Of a stretch of 64,000 nucleotides of DNA, positions 1 through 8,676 are shown one piece after another. A model generated the notes under the pieces. It saw only the letters and a list, made by a program, of their open reading frames with translations. It did no database searches and was not told the origin of the DNA. The stretch comes from Diadophis punctatus similis (lineage: Eukaryota > Chordata > Lepidosauria > Squamata > Dipsadidae), in the NCBI GenBank assembly GCA_023053685.1, contig JALIGW010000002.1, forward strand, positions 254,996,739 through 255,060,738. The letters are read 5' to 3'. Numbering within the stretch: position 1 is the stretch's first letter; every line of letters begins with the position of its first letter. Position numbers and translations under genes: made by a program.

Positions 1-345
1 GGCTTCAACATCTCCAGAGGTGGCACTTTCTCCATCATCTTCTCCTTTCTGTCTAAGAACCATCTGTGGAGACGGAGAAAAATCTCTCTGGAGGATTTGA
101 ACTCACTTCCCTCAAGAACAGCTGCCCTGAAGGCTCTGGAGAGATTAGAGTAGGCCTCAAAATGGTCTAAATTCTGTCAGAAACCACTGGGCAGTCAGAA
201 GAGAAGGACCAGGAGGCTCTCTGGGAAACACAGCTTGTGTCTTGCAGTTGTTGTGAACTTGGGCCTGAAGGGGAGAAAGATGGACACAGGAAGGGAAGCC
301 ACAATGAGGAAAATGATTTTAATTTTTTTTAAATTTTGTTTTATT
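1..345 (-). other. Upstream flank of the next zinc-finger gene to the left (array copy 0)
   Basis: This stretch is closely similar to 59580-59890 and, apart from a small insertion, to 25675-26090. Those are the regions just upstream of the promoters of the two minus-strand zinc-finger genes. The shared text runs through the segment reading as ctctctggaggatttgaact and on to gaaaatgatttt. By position, the promoter and body of a third paralogue should lie immediately left of base 1. No coding exon is visible here. It is evidence of tandem duplication rather than a gene feature in itself. Confidence 0.8.
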
Positions 346-379
346 CAATACATATCGAGCTCACCCCCCAAGTATGTAT

Positions 380-545
380 GGTGCTGAATGGATGTTGTTG
401 TTTTTTATACTGTTTTTTAAATTTTGTATTTGTTTTTAATTATATGTAATTTTGATTATTCTTGTATTTTTCTTTGTTGTACGCCGCCCTGAGTCCTTCG
501 GGAGTTGGGCGGCATATAAGAATAACAAAATAAATAAATAAAATA
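380..545 (+). mobile_element. L2-like LINE 3' end (short fragment)
   Basis: The sequence has the pattern seen in the other L2 copies of this window: an AT-rich 3' UTR, the GC-rich block acgccgccctgagtccttcg, the complementary block gggcggcatataag, and an AATAAATAAATA tail. Only the 3' UTR is present, with no coding sequence. It interrupts the array flank, because the text resumes afterwards (about 560-600) as the equivalent of 26125-26170. Confidence 0.75.
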
Positions 546-600
546 AATATAGGTGCTCTTCTCCAATTATTTGCTCAGCCTCAGAGAGGAAGGGAAACCA

Positions 601-1666
601 TTTTTTTTCTGGTTTACGTCTTGTGACAAAAAAGCCTCCATCACAGCACTATAGACACAGTATCTATCCCTTGCGTTCTTTCAGGCAAAGACACCAGTTT
701 CACCAGCTCTCATGATGTCACCAACAGCATAACGCAAAATTACTGCTAGCCTTGCATGATTATTTACATCTGTGCTTTCATCCAAGCACATGGAGTAACA
801 GGCTGCCTGTTGAGAGATGAGAATAAATCTCATAGAGGCGATTTGGATCTTTGCTTGGAATTCAGACAGTTAGAAATAAAGCCGAGATTAAAAGTCTAAT
901 AGAAAATATTTATTTCGGTACAAAAACAATAAATCCTGAATAATTACAAATTTGCTAAGAAAACGCGACCGTTCCGGTCAAGAGCCAAGTCAAAAGTGAT
1001 TAATGGTGGATCAGGAATGTGGACATGCGTACAAGATCATATCACGTGTTCTGCCTATATTTGAATATACCATAATATTAGAATAGGGGTGTATCACCCT
1101 GCATAGACATACAACTGACAATATTCACAATGTCACACTGCCTTTTGTAAATCAGTGGTGAGCTGCTGACCAACATCACTTGCCATGCGCTAGACTCGAT
1201 CTTTAACGATATTTCTGCTAAGTGGCACCTCAGAGATGCGTTGCATAATTTTATCCCTGTTTGGGAAATCAAGAAAAAGTTAATTCCTCTCAGACAACGT
1301 GGCCATTTTGATAATATCCCCATCAGGGAGAGGCTTGCCATGTTTTGCTAGGCACAATGAAATTTGAAAACTGGCAGCTGTCAGATGATTTGTTCTGGAC
1401 AGATAGTTGGAAAAACTAAGAGACTGGGAATGATATCTCCTCACTTTCCCTTCAATAAACTCTTTTCTTTCAGTTGCACCAAGTTCAGCAACACTTTTGT
1501 GGTTGGTGTCAAAGTGCTGTCTGACACTTGATGTGTGACACACAACACTTTTATTACACAAAGTACATAATTCTTTTCCACTGCGTTCAATCACTACAAA
1601 TGACTCTGTCCAGGCCCCTTGGAATGATCTTCCACTATCTGTTTTTGCTTTTTTTGCTGCACTCAT
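601..1666 (-). pseudogene. hAT transposase remnant (BED zinc finger plus start of catalytic region)
   Basis: From the ATG at 1666 the protein starts with a BED-type zinc finger (CTLCNKSV, then H-x4-H in RQHFDTNH), about residues 35-55, followed by the segment LSRNIVKDRV. The frame is cut by the solo LTR at 1137. It resumes in the same frame at 807 with the hallmark LDESTDVNNHARLAV, the first-aspartate region of the hAT catalytic core. About 25 codons later the frame is lost near 700-710. Only the N-terminal third of a normal transposase of about 600 residues is present. Family recognition rests on the BED finger plus DESTDV; the exact hAT subfamily is not resolved. Confidence 0.75.
808..1137 (-). 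mobile_element. Solo LTR, copy 1 (330 bp, TG...CA, 5-bp TSD)
   Basis: Read on the minus strand it begins TGTGACATTGTGAATATTG and ends CTCAACA, so it has canonical TG/CA termini. It is flanked by a perfect 5-bp duplication (ctgcc at 803-807 and 1138-1142 on the plus strand). It carries an AATAAA-type signal toward its 3' half. A second, about 331-bp copy lies at 18950-19280 in the opposite orientation with its own duplication. No internal retroelement coding sequence is attached, which indicates LTR-LTR recombination. A 5-bp duplication fits Gypsy-like or retroviral integrases; the family is not assigned. Confidence 0.88.
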
Positions 1667-1806
1667 TTTTGGGTATTCAAGACTTGGAGTCTACAAAAAC
1701 ACAAAATTTAAAAAAAAATGAGGCATCCAATACAAATCTATCCCTGTATCAAAAATAGCTAACACTTTTAGTTAACACTAAAGATACCACACTTTGGGAA
1801 ACACTG

Positions 1807-2055
1807 GAGTAATGGATATGAAATTATGTTTCTAACACAATGATGATTTATGCAAACTGGGTAAACAATAAGAAGGAAAAAAGTTTTTTGCACGCGCCTT
1901 CTTTTCTTTCCTTTCCTTGCTGCTTAAGGAGGGCGGGTGGAGACTAAGGTTGCCCAGTCTTTGCTTTGATCAAAACAAAACTGATTATCAGTTGCCTCAT
2001 GTTCAGAGTTTCATTAGGATTTATCAGATTCTGAGCTGCACCAAAACCCTAAAAA
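1807..2055. other. AT-rich spacer, nothing recognised
   Basis: No reading frame, RNA gene or known repeat is apparent between the hAT terminus and the SINE. The first eight bases could be the hAT target duplication (gagtaatg), but the partner is missing. Confidence 0.4.
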
Positions 2056-2313
2056 TTTATTTATTTATTTATTTATTTATTAGTGACATTTATATACCGC
2101 CTCACAGTGCAAGCACTCTCTAAGCGGTTTACACCAGTAAGCAATGTATATTTACATTGCCCCCAACAATCTGGGTCCTCAATTTACCTACCTCGGAAGG
2201 ATGGAAGGCTGAGTCAACCTTGAGCCGGTGAGATTTGAACCGCTGACCTGCGGATCATAGTCACCTAAAGTGGCCTGCAGTACCCCACTCTAACCACTGC
2301 GCCACCTCGGCTC
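2056..2313 (-). mobile_element. tRNA-derived SINE (cytotype with AAATA tail)
   Basis: On the minus strand the head is tRNA-like: an A-box region reading GTGGCGCAGTGGTTAGAGT and a B-box region reading GGTTCAAATCTCACC. A conserved body follows (CTCAAGGTTGACTCAGCC, then CAGATTGTTGGGGGCAAT) and a tail of AATAAAT repeats. The element is nearly full length. At least seven further copies or fragments of the same body occur in this window. Confidence 0.88.
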
Positions 2314-2966
2314 TTCATTCCATCATATTTGATGGATATTAATTCCATCATATCATAAGAGGTCTTTGACCAAAAAAGGTTCCCTGCTTCTGCGTTCATA
2401 CTGGTCGACTCAGACCTTACCGTCATTTGACACAGCAGTCACAAGTTGGATTGAGGCATCCTTAGTGCCCTCTGAGGTTGGTTGGTGCACTGATGATGTT
2501 CCCTAGTTTGGGTAATGAAATGTCTGCAACAAAACAATCAAGCTCAGAGAGCACCAAGGACCCCTCATTTCAACCGTGAGCTACACATTTTCTCCTTTAT
2601 TGGCAGGTTGGATTGTTTTTGGCATCTTGACATCCCAGAGAAATTTCCCATTCGCATTTCTGTGTGTTTCATCAGGAAGGACTGAAGTAATTTTTTGAAG
2701 TAGTTCTTAATTTCATCTTATTTTGGTCCTCATTGATTTCCTAAGATCTTCCTTCTTGATTGATCATTTGCAATGTTAGCACACTGGAGTGGTTTTCATT
2801 CTGATTCCCTGGAGTATGTCTAATTTGGGAGGGAGGGGGGAGGGAGGAAAGAAGGGAGGGAGGGAGGGAGGATCTTCGAATGGTTACTTAATAAATTATT
2901 GTAAATCAAGGACTCCTTGGGTTGGCCAGTAGGCTGGCTAGCCATGGGAACTTAATAGGCATCCAC
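2314..2966. other. Array spacer (segmental duplicate of 34320-34955)
   Basis: From about 2340 the text runs parallel to 34325-34950 (cataagaggtc, then cagatcttac-like and cactgatgatgttccctag segments). The end of it, aacttaataggcatccacat, also matches 62470-62490. It is noncoding spacer between array members. A short GGGA-rich microsatellite occupies about 2828-2872. Confidence 0.75.
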
Positions 2967-3160
2967 ATTTATTTATTTATTTATTTAGTGAGATTTATAT
3001 ACCGCCTCACAGTGCAAGCACTCTCTAAGCAGTTTACACCAGTAAGCAATGTATATTTATATTGCCCCCAACAATCTGGGTCCTCATTTTACCTACCTCT
3101 GAAGGATAGAAGGCTGAGTCAACCTTGAGCCGGTGAGATTTGAACCGCTGACCTGCGGAT
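2967..3160 (-). mobile_element. tRNA-derived SINE, truncated at the tRNA head
   Basis: It has the same body and AAATA tail as the SINE at 2056-2313, but the copy stops at gacctgcgga, so the A box is missing. It is inserted in the array spacer after catccacattt. The same point is empty at about 62490 and is occupied by a CR1 LINE at 34955. Confidence 0.85.
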
Positions 3161-3670
3161 TCCCCTAACACTGCTTTCTCTTAATGAAACTACTTGTCGT
3201 GGTTCCAAGTAATGCTCCCAACCAATTCAAGACTCTGAAGCCTTGAGGAGGGTGGAGCTGACATCGCGGTGAAACAATGGGGCTCTGTGCTAAGCCGCCA
3301 AATTCCGCCTGCCAGGAGGTCCAATTGGATTCAATTGGACCCAAGCCACCTTGGAGAGGTGGTGAAAGCAGAGGGGAAATTCTGTTGATCACAAGGAGTC
3401 AGCAAACTCCTTGTTCAATTTGGAAATAACTCTCAAACCGGTGGGGGAAAAGATGGCCATTAAACTGGCCGGACTGAGGCTGTGACAGCTCCAATGAAAG
3501 AGCAATGAAGGAGACAAGTGGATAACAGCGTGGTTGATCTGAGTGAGATATTTCCAACTTTCCAACTTCTGTTGAGGAATTTGCCCTAGAAATTAACTTT
3601 TCTTTGAAATGAGACTCTGAAAGGGAGGAGGTGGTCTTTAATCACTCCTCAAGAATGGCAGCAACTAAGC
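3161..3670. other. Array spacer, noncoding
   Basis: The segment from actgctttctcttaatga onward is paralogous to 62505-62580 and in part to 35985-36020. The remainder up to 3670 shows no gene or repeat I recognise. Confidence 0.6.
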
Positions 3671-3879
3671 CAGGGGTATGCAACCTTAAACACTCAAAGA
3701 GCCATTTGGACCTATTTCCCACAGAAAACACCGGGAGCCACAAAACCTGGGTGGGCGTGGCCAACTTGACATCACTCCCACTCAGTCATGTGACCCCTTA
3801 GCCATGCCTACCCAGCCGGTCATTAGGGCAGAGAACCCTTGTTAAAAACACGGGGAGCCTCAAAACCCTTTTGACATCT

Positions 3880-4149
3880 CTCTCTCCCTCCCCACATCTC
3901 TCTCTATGTCTCTCTCCCCCTATCTCCTCCTCCCTCTGTGTCTATGTCTCTCTCCCCCCCTCTCGTTATTTATCTCTCCATCTCTCTGCACCTCTCCCTT
4001 TCTGTCTCCCTCCCTTTCTGTCTCCCTCCCCCTCTATCTCCCCCCATCTCCCCCTCTGTATCTGTGTCTCTCCCCCCTCTGTGTCTGTATGTCTCTCTCC
4101 CCCTTTCCCCCCTCTGTATCTCTCTTCCCTGTCTCTCTCCCCCTCTATT
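3880..4149 (+). repeat. CT-rich low-complexity tract (left part)
   Basis: It is a near-uninterrupted mixture of ctctctccctcc and ctgtatctctct units. Long reading frames across it on both strands are compositional artefacts. It continues at 4771-5231 after the L2 insertion. Confidence 0.85.
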
Positions 4150-4770
4150 TTGGAGGGGGAGCATCCGGAGACTGCAATTGGTACAGAATGCAGCTGCGCG
4201 AGCTGTAGTGGGTGTACCGAGATACACCCACGTAACACCTATCCTCCGCCAGCTGCATTGGTTGCCAATTAGTCTCCGGTTACAATTCAAGGTGTTGGTT
4301 TTGACCTTTAAAGCCCTACATGGCTCAGGGCCAGGTTACCTACGGGACCGCATCCTACCACATACCTCCCTAAGACCGGTTAGGTCCCACAGAGAGGGCC
4401 TCCTCCGGGTCCCATCGGCCAAACAATGTCGGTTGGCGGGGCCGCGGGGGAGGGCCTTCTCTGTGGGAGCCCCGTCCCTCTGGAACCAACTTCCACCAGA
4501 GATCCGGACCATCCCCACCCTGCTGGCCTTCCGTAAAGCCTTAAAAACATGGCTCTTCCGGCAGATGGGGTGAATAGGATAATCAGATTCCCCCTGAATG
4601 TTGCGTTTATTATGTTTTTTCTTTAATTATATCTTAATTACATTTTTAACTTAAATTATGATTATTGTTTTTAAAAATGTACGTTTCTTATTCATGCTGT
4701 ACGCCGCCCTGAGTCCCACGGGATTGGGCGGCCTATAAGAGCGTCTAAATAAATAAATAAATAAATATTT
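4150..4770 (+). mobile_element. L2 LINE, 3' end with ORF2 C-terminus
   Basis: The plus-strand frame encodes the typical L2 C-terminal segment, with RLQLVQNAAARAVVG, ILRQLHWLPISLRLQFKVL, ALHGSGPGYLRDRILPHT, SVGAPSLWNQLPPEIRTI and FRKALKTWLF. The 3' UTR follows with the paired gccgccctgagtccc and gggcggcctataag blocks and an AATAAATAAATA tail. The copy is 5'-truncated, keeping roughly the last 140 codons, and lies within the CT-rich hAT tract. Confidence 0.9.
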
Positions 4771-5231
4771 CCTCCCTCTGTATCTCTCCCTCTCCCCGTC
4801 TCTGTATCTCTCTGTATCTGTCTCTTTCTCCCCCTCTATTTCCCCCTCTGTATCTCTCTCCCCCTCCCCGTCTCTGTATCTCTCTGTATGTCTCCCTTTC
4901 TTTCCCCCCTCACTGTCTCTCTCCCCCCTTTCTGTCTCTCTCTACCCCTCTCTCCCCCCTCTGTGTATCTCTCCCACTCTCTCCCCCCTCTATTTCCCCC
5001 CTCTGTATCTCTCCCTCTTCCCCGTCTCTCTCTCTCCCACGCTATTTCCCCTCTGTATCTCTCCCTCTCCCCCCTCACAGTCTCTGTATCTCTCTGTATC
5101 TGTCTCCCCCTTTCTTTCCCCTCTCTCACTGTCTCTCTCTCCCCCTCTGTCTCTCCCCCCTTTCTCTCTGTATCTCTCTCTGTCTCTGTCTCTCTACCCC
5201 TCTCTATCTCCCCCCCGCTCTCTCTCTTCCA
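4771..5231 (+). repeat. CT-rich low-complexity tract (right part)
   Basis: This is the continuation of the tract at 3880-4149, with the same ctctccccctctgtatct-type units, up to the junction with the Gypsy LTR. Confidence 0.85.
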
Positions 5232-5538
5232 CATAGCATCCAAAATTAAATCAGAGTCCAAGGCAAAGTATTCCTCAAAGTTCCAATTTATTAATAAAGC
5301 CATGATGGCACATCTGGGTGAATCCCAAATCTGAAGCTTCCCAGGTTTCACCACCCAGTTGAAAGTTCAATTCCTTGCCCCCACACCCACCAGTCCATCA
5401 CATTGCCCAATCTTCTATTGCCATGCTGGCAAAGTCCACCCATCTCTTTCCGTTCAGGTGCAGAGGTGCAGAGACAAAAGATGACCTTGGCTTTCTAGAA
5501 AGAATCTTGTTACATACTAACAACTTCATACAATCCCC
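5232..5538 (-). mobile_element. 3' LTR of the Gypsy copy (partial)
   Basis: On the minus strand it starts immediately after the polypurine tract with TTGTATGAAGTTGTTAG. It contains an AATAAA-like signal (TTAATAAATTGG) and is cut at the CT-rich tract before a clear CA end. No second LTR was found. Confidence 0.6.
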
Positions 5539-5699
5539 CCTCCCATTTTCCCACAACAGAAAATGAATAGTAAAATAGTATATAGTGTGGCATGCCTAAG
5601 ATCCCAAATAAAATGGCTTCGGCCTGACAGGCAGCCTCCCCTCAGGAGAAAAGCATATCCTAAAGAGGAAGAAAGAAAAATAACATAGGGTGTTAATAT

Positions 5700-5985
5700 A
5701 GCATCACTAACTACCTCTTCCCCCCCAGGGGGACCCTTTGGCTTATCAGGATGTTTATCATGAAATTGCTTTACTAATCAGTCAGCTTTCACATCCGAAC
5801 GTTTTACCCACATAGCCTCAGACAAAGGGTACCCCTTCCAATGCACTAAATATTGTAAACGACCCATATACAATCTAGAGTCTAAAATTTTCTACACTTC
5901 GTAATGAGCCTCCCCCTGTATGACTGCTGGAGGAGGTGGTGGTTGGGTCTGTGGTCTTAAGTTAGACCCAATCATTGGTTTTAAT
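5700..5985 (-). pseudogene. Gypsy chromodomain remnant
   Basis: The minus-strand translation shows the chromodomain core LQYLVHWKGYPLSEAMWVKR, which includes the conserved VHWKGY segment, preceded by EAHYEV and followed by FHDKHPDKPKG. At least two in-frame stops interrupt it, one after HYEV and one after VKAD. In chromoviruses this domain follows integrase and directs integration toward chromatin marks. Confidence 0.8.
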
Positions 5986-6772
5986 AAGCTACTGGGTGAA
6001 TCTTGCCCAATATTCTAGGTAAATCAAGCTGAACTGTGACTGGGTTGATTATCTTAACTATGGGGAAAGGACCCAAAAATGTTGGTCCTAGTTTCTTGCT
6101 AGGCATTCTTAATCGTATATATTTGGTAGACAAGAAAACCTTATCCCCCACACGGAAGAGGGGCTGGGGTGATTGGTGCTTGTCAGCCTGCTTCTTGTAT
6201 GCTTCTGCTGCTTCTGCCAGTGCTTTCTTCGTGTTCTCCCATCCCTTTTTCAGTGTTTTCATCCATTCAGCTAGGGACATGGAAGTGGGGGCTTCTCTGG
6301 GTAGTTCAGGCATGAGGACAAATTCCATGCCGCTGGTAACTTGAAAAGGAGTTAATCCAGTGCTACTGTGAACAGCGTTGTTATATGCTACCTCTAAAAA
6401 TGGTAGCAAGTCTGACCAATTGTCCTACTGGTAATCCACATAACAACAGATATATAGTTCGACCATTGCGTTTATGCGTTCAACCGCCCCATTCGTACTC
6501 AGATGAAAAGCCGAGCTGAATCCTTGTGTGGATCCAATAGCCCTCAGGAATTCTCTCCAGAACTTGGCTGTGAACTGGACGCCTTGGTCGGAGATGATTC
6601 TTTTTGGCATGCCATGTAGGCAGTAAATATGTTTGACAAATAGCTTTGCTAGCTTTCTCGCAGATGGTAGTCCTGAACAGGCAATGAAATGGGCTTGTTT
6701 GGAAAATAAGTCAATGCCAATCCAAATCACCCTATTTCCGTTGCTGTCTGGGAGTTCTACAATGAAGTCCAT
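5981..6772 (-). pseudogene. Gypsy integrase (catalytic core and C-terminal part), broken
   Basis: The catalytic core shows MDFIVELPDSNGN (first Asp), IISDQGVQFTAKFWREFL (second Asp in a SDQG motif) and SSAFHLSTNGAVERIN (third acidic residue), the DDE layout of Gypsy integrases. A stop and frame change near 6425 separates this from the second segment, which has FLEVAYNNAVHSSTGLTPFQV and the C-terminal VGDKVFLSTKYIRL and LGPFPIVK motifs. It is unlikely to be functional. Confidence 0.85.
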
Positions 6773-6954
6773 TGCGATTTCTTCCCAGGGTCGGCTTGCA
6801 ATTTGGTTGGTTGGATGAATCCCTGTTCCAAATTGGCATTGATGTATTTCCTTAGTTCCTCCATCTCTTTAGGGGTCATGGAGTACATCTTTGGTTTTGG
6901 GAGTTTTGCCCCTGGCACAAATTCTATTGCGCAATCAGTGGGTTGGTGAGGGGG

Positions 6955-8035
6955 AAGATAATTGCAATCTTTCCCTTTTTGTTCCTGATAAACTGGTAAA
7001 ACCTCTGAAAAGATAAGCCTATAACCTATACTACTAAGTTCATACCCCAAGTTCTGGAAGTCATTCTGCACAGAAAGTACATCTTTTTGGGACAGATCAT
7101 TTGTGCCAATATGTATAATAGCCTCAACATCACAGTCCTCACTGGCATTCTTGACTATCTTAAGAATATGCCTCTTGTCTCTGCTGGCAGTAGCACTTGG
7201 CAGACACCTGACCTCTTTCAAAACCTCCATATCCTGTCCTAAATTTACATCCCTTACAATTGAATCACCAACCAGACGGTGGCTTCTCTTTTTCGATATC
7301 TTGCTGCTGTGACTGTTGTGTGATACCTGATTCACACTTTCCCCTTTCCAAAGTAAGTTCTTCATCTCAGACCATGATCCCCTGCTTATTTGAGTTATTA
7401 TAGCAATAGCAATAGCACTTAGACTTATATACTGCTTCATAGTGCTTTACAGCCCTCTCTAAGCGGTTTACAGAGTTCAGCATATTGCCCCCAACAATCT
7501 GGGTCCTCATTTTACCGACCTCAGAAGGATGGAAGGCTGAGTCAACCTTGAGCCGGTGAGATTTGAACAGCTGAACTGCAGTGCTGCACTTTAACCACTG
7601 CACCACCTTGGCTCATCTACAAGGTATCACAACTACCTTGACCTGTCACTTTAGTGTCTCTATTAAGGTCAACAAGGGCACTATATCTGTTATGCTGGGA
7701 CAAAGCAAAAGCTTTGTGTTTATGGTTCACAGCTCTCACCATGCCAGATCCCACAGTTGTCCATACTGCCCTTCTCCTGCAGGATCTTTGTGATAAAGGG
7801 GGCTGATAGCGTGGCAGCTCAATAGAGTGGAATGGCTGAATTGGGCACCTAATTTCTGCTTGGAGAGCACAGTTTAGAGATTCTAGATAGGTAATCTGTC
7901 CATGTAGACTAGTAATTTGTTTACAAAGAGGACAGTATCCAAATTTGAAAAGAGTACTTCGAAACACAACTGAAAAATAAGTATTACACTGAACTAAGCC
8001 AGTCATTTTGAAATAAAATAAAATCACAATCTCAA
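6955..8035 (-). pseudogene. CR1 LINE ORF1 remnant with SGNH-hydrolase-like domain, split by a SINE
   Basis: The minus strand before the SINE (8035-7615) reads CPLCKQITSLHGQITYLE and further coiled-coil-like text. After the SINE (7399-6955) it has LVGDSIVRDV (the GDS block) and VEAIIHIGTNDLSQKDVL (the GTND block), which match the esterase/SGNH domain of CR1 and L2 ORF1 proteins. At about 6965 the frame runs into the Gypsy reverse-transcriptase fragment. A shorter copy of the N-terminal part lies at 26525-26806 on the plus strand. Confidence 0.75.
7400..7614 (-). mobile_element. tRNA-derived SINE (cytotype with CTATTG tail)
   Basis: On the minus strand: a head with A-box-like GTGGTGCAGTGGTTAAAGT, then a B-box-like segment, the shared SINE body, and the alternative tail TATAAGTCTAAGTGCTATTG with repeated GCTATT units. 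It splits CR1 ORF1. Confidence 0.87.
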
Positions 8036-8194
8036 ACGCACTAACCCTGAATGTATTATTGCTATTTTTGGATTGTAGTTATATTATTTGCACGCCGTTA
8101 GGCGCACGGGCCGCTACCTTTATCCTCTGTACTCCCTCTCAGTCTCTTCCACTCACAGGCAACAGCTCCTCCCACCAGCCTCTGGGAAGTTAAA
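8036..8194. other. Short unassigned spacer
   Basis: No gene or repeat is recognised. It is likely the continuation of CR1-related or neighbouring repeat sequence too diverged to name. Confidence 0.3.
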
Positions 8195-8676
8195 ATGTAA
8201 TGGGGGCAGTTGGAGCTCTTCTAGTCCAGCTCGAGCACATTCTATATCACTTCAGACTAGTGACTGTCCAGTCACTTCTTAAAAATGTCCAATGATGAAG
8301 CACCCACACTATCTGAAGGCAAACTGTTCCAATGGTTAATTGTCCTCACTGTAAGGAAACTCCAGGTTGCTTCTCTCTTTGATTAGTTTCTATCCATTGT
8401 TTTTTGTCTTACACTCTGGTGTTTTGGGGGTGGAAATTACTTCCTCCTCTTTGTGGCAACCTCTGAAATACCAGAATATTGCTATTGTGTCACTCCTAAT
8501 CCTTCTTTTCTCTAGGCTAGCCAAATTCAAATCCTGAAATCATTCTTGTTTTAGTCTTTAGGCCTTTAATCAGCGTAGCTGATCTTCTTTTCATTTTTTA
8601 CAAAAGTCTCAACATCTTTTTTTGTGATGTGATGGCCAAAACTGGATGCAGTATTCCAGGTGTGGTCTTACTAAGG
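8195..8676 (-). mobile_element. CR1 LINE 3' end
   Basis: It contains the CR1 3' coding and UTR signature in reverse: cactgtaaggaaactccagg (from FLTVR), tctttgattagtttctatcc, tttgtggcaacctctgaaat and ctggatgcagtattccaggt (from EYCIQF). The same subfamily appears at 63660-64000. The coding frame is broken. Confidence 0.85.

Larger units (their letters stand above)
601..1806 (-). mobile_element. hAT DNA transposon, truncated, coding for a ZBED-type transposase
   Basis: The right end carries a hAT-type terminal inverted repeat; read on the minus strand from 1806 it starts CAGTGTTTCCCAAAGTGTGG. Inside is a minus-strand transposase of the ZBED/GTF2IRD2-like hAT group. The opposite terminus was not found near 600, so the copy is truncated there. 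A solo LTR (808-1137) sits inside it. It is not active: one end is missing and the coding frame is broken after the LTR. Confidence 0.75.
3671..5231 (+). mobile_element. Non-autonomous hAT element, CT-rich, with an L2 insertion (right end missing)
   Basis: It begins CAGGGGTATGCAACCTTAAA, matching the reversed right ends of the two complete relatives at 14438-15434 and 48502-50352. The following segment (gagccacaaaacctgggtgg) is also shared with both. The interior is a long CT-rich low-complexity tract split by an L2 fragment. The expected opposite terminus was not found; the text passes into a Gypsy LTR near 5231. Confidence 0.65.
5232..6985 (-). mobile_element. Gypsy (chromovirus-type) LTR retrotransposon, internally deleted
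   Basis: Read on the minus strand: the N-terminal piece of reverse transcriptase (about 6985-6825; LPPHQPTDCAIEFVPGAKL, MEELRKYINANLEQGFIQP) joins directly to integrase (6772-5981), then a chromodomain (about 5930-5780), a polypurine tract (GGGAGGGGGGA near 5545-5535) and most of a 3' LTR to 5232. Most of the reverse transcriptase and all of the RNase H are missing between 6825 and 6800. The 5' half and 5' LTR are absent. It is a dead copy. Confidence 0.85.

Noticed and set aside
2056..2313. Functional tRNA gene on the minus strand
   Set aside because: A and B boxes are present, but the acceptor stem and anticodon arm do not fold properly and the element continues into a SINE body and tail.
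3871..5334. Several overlapping Ser/Pro/Leu-rich or Arg/Glu-rich frames on both strands
   Set aside because: They are translations of CT-rich low-complexity DNA; no domain and no start context.
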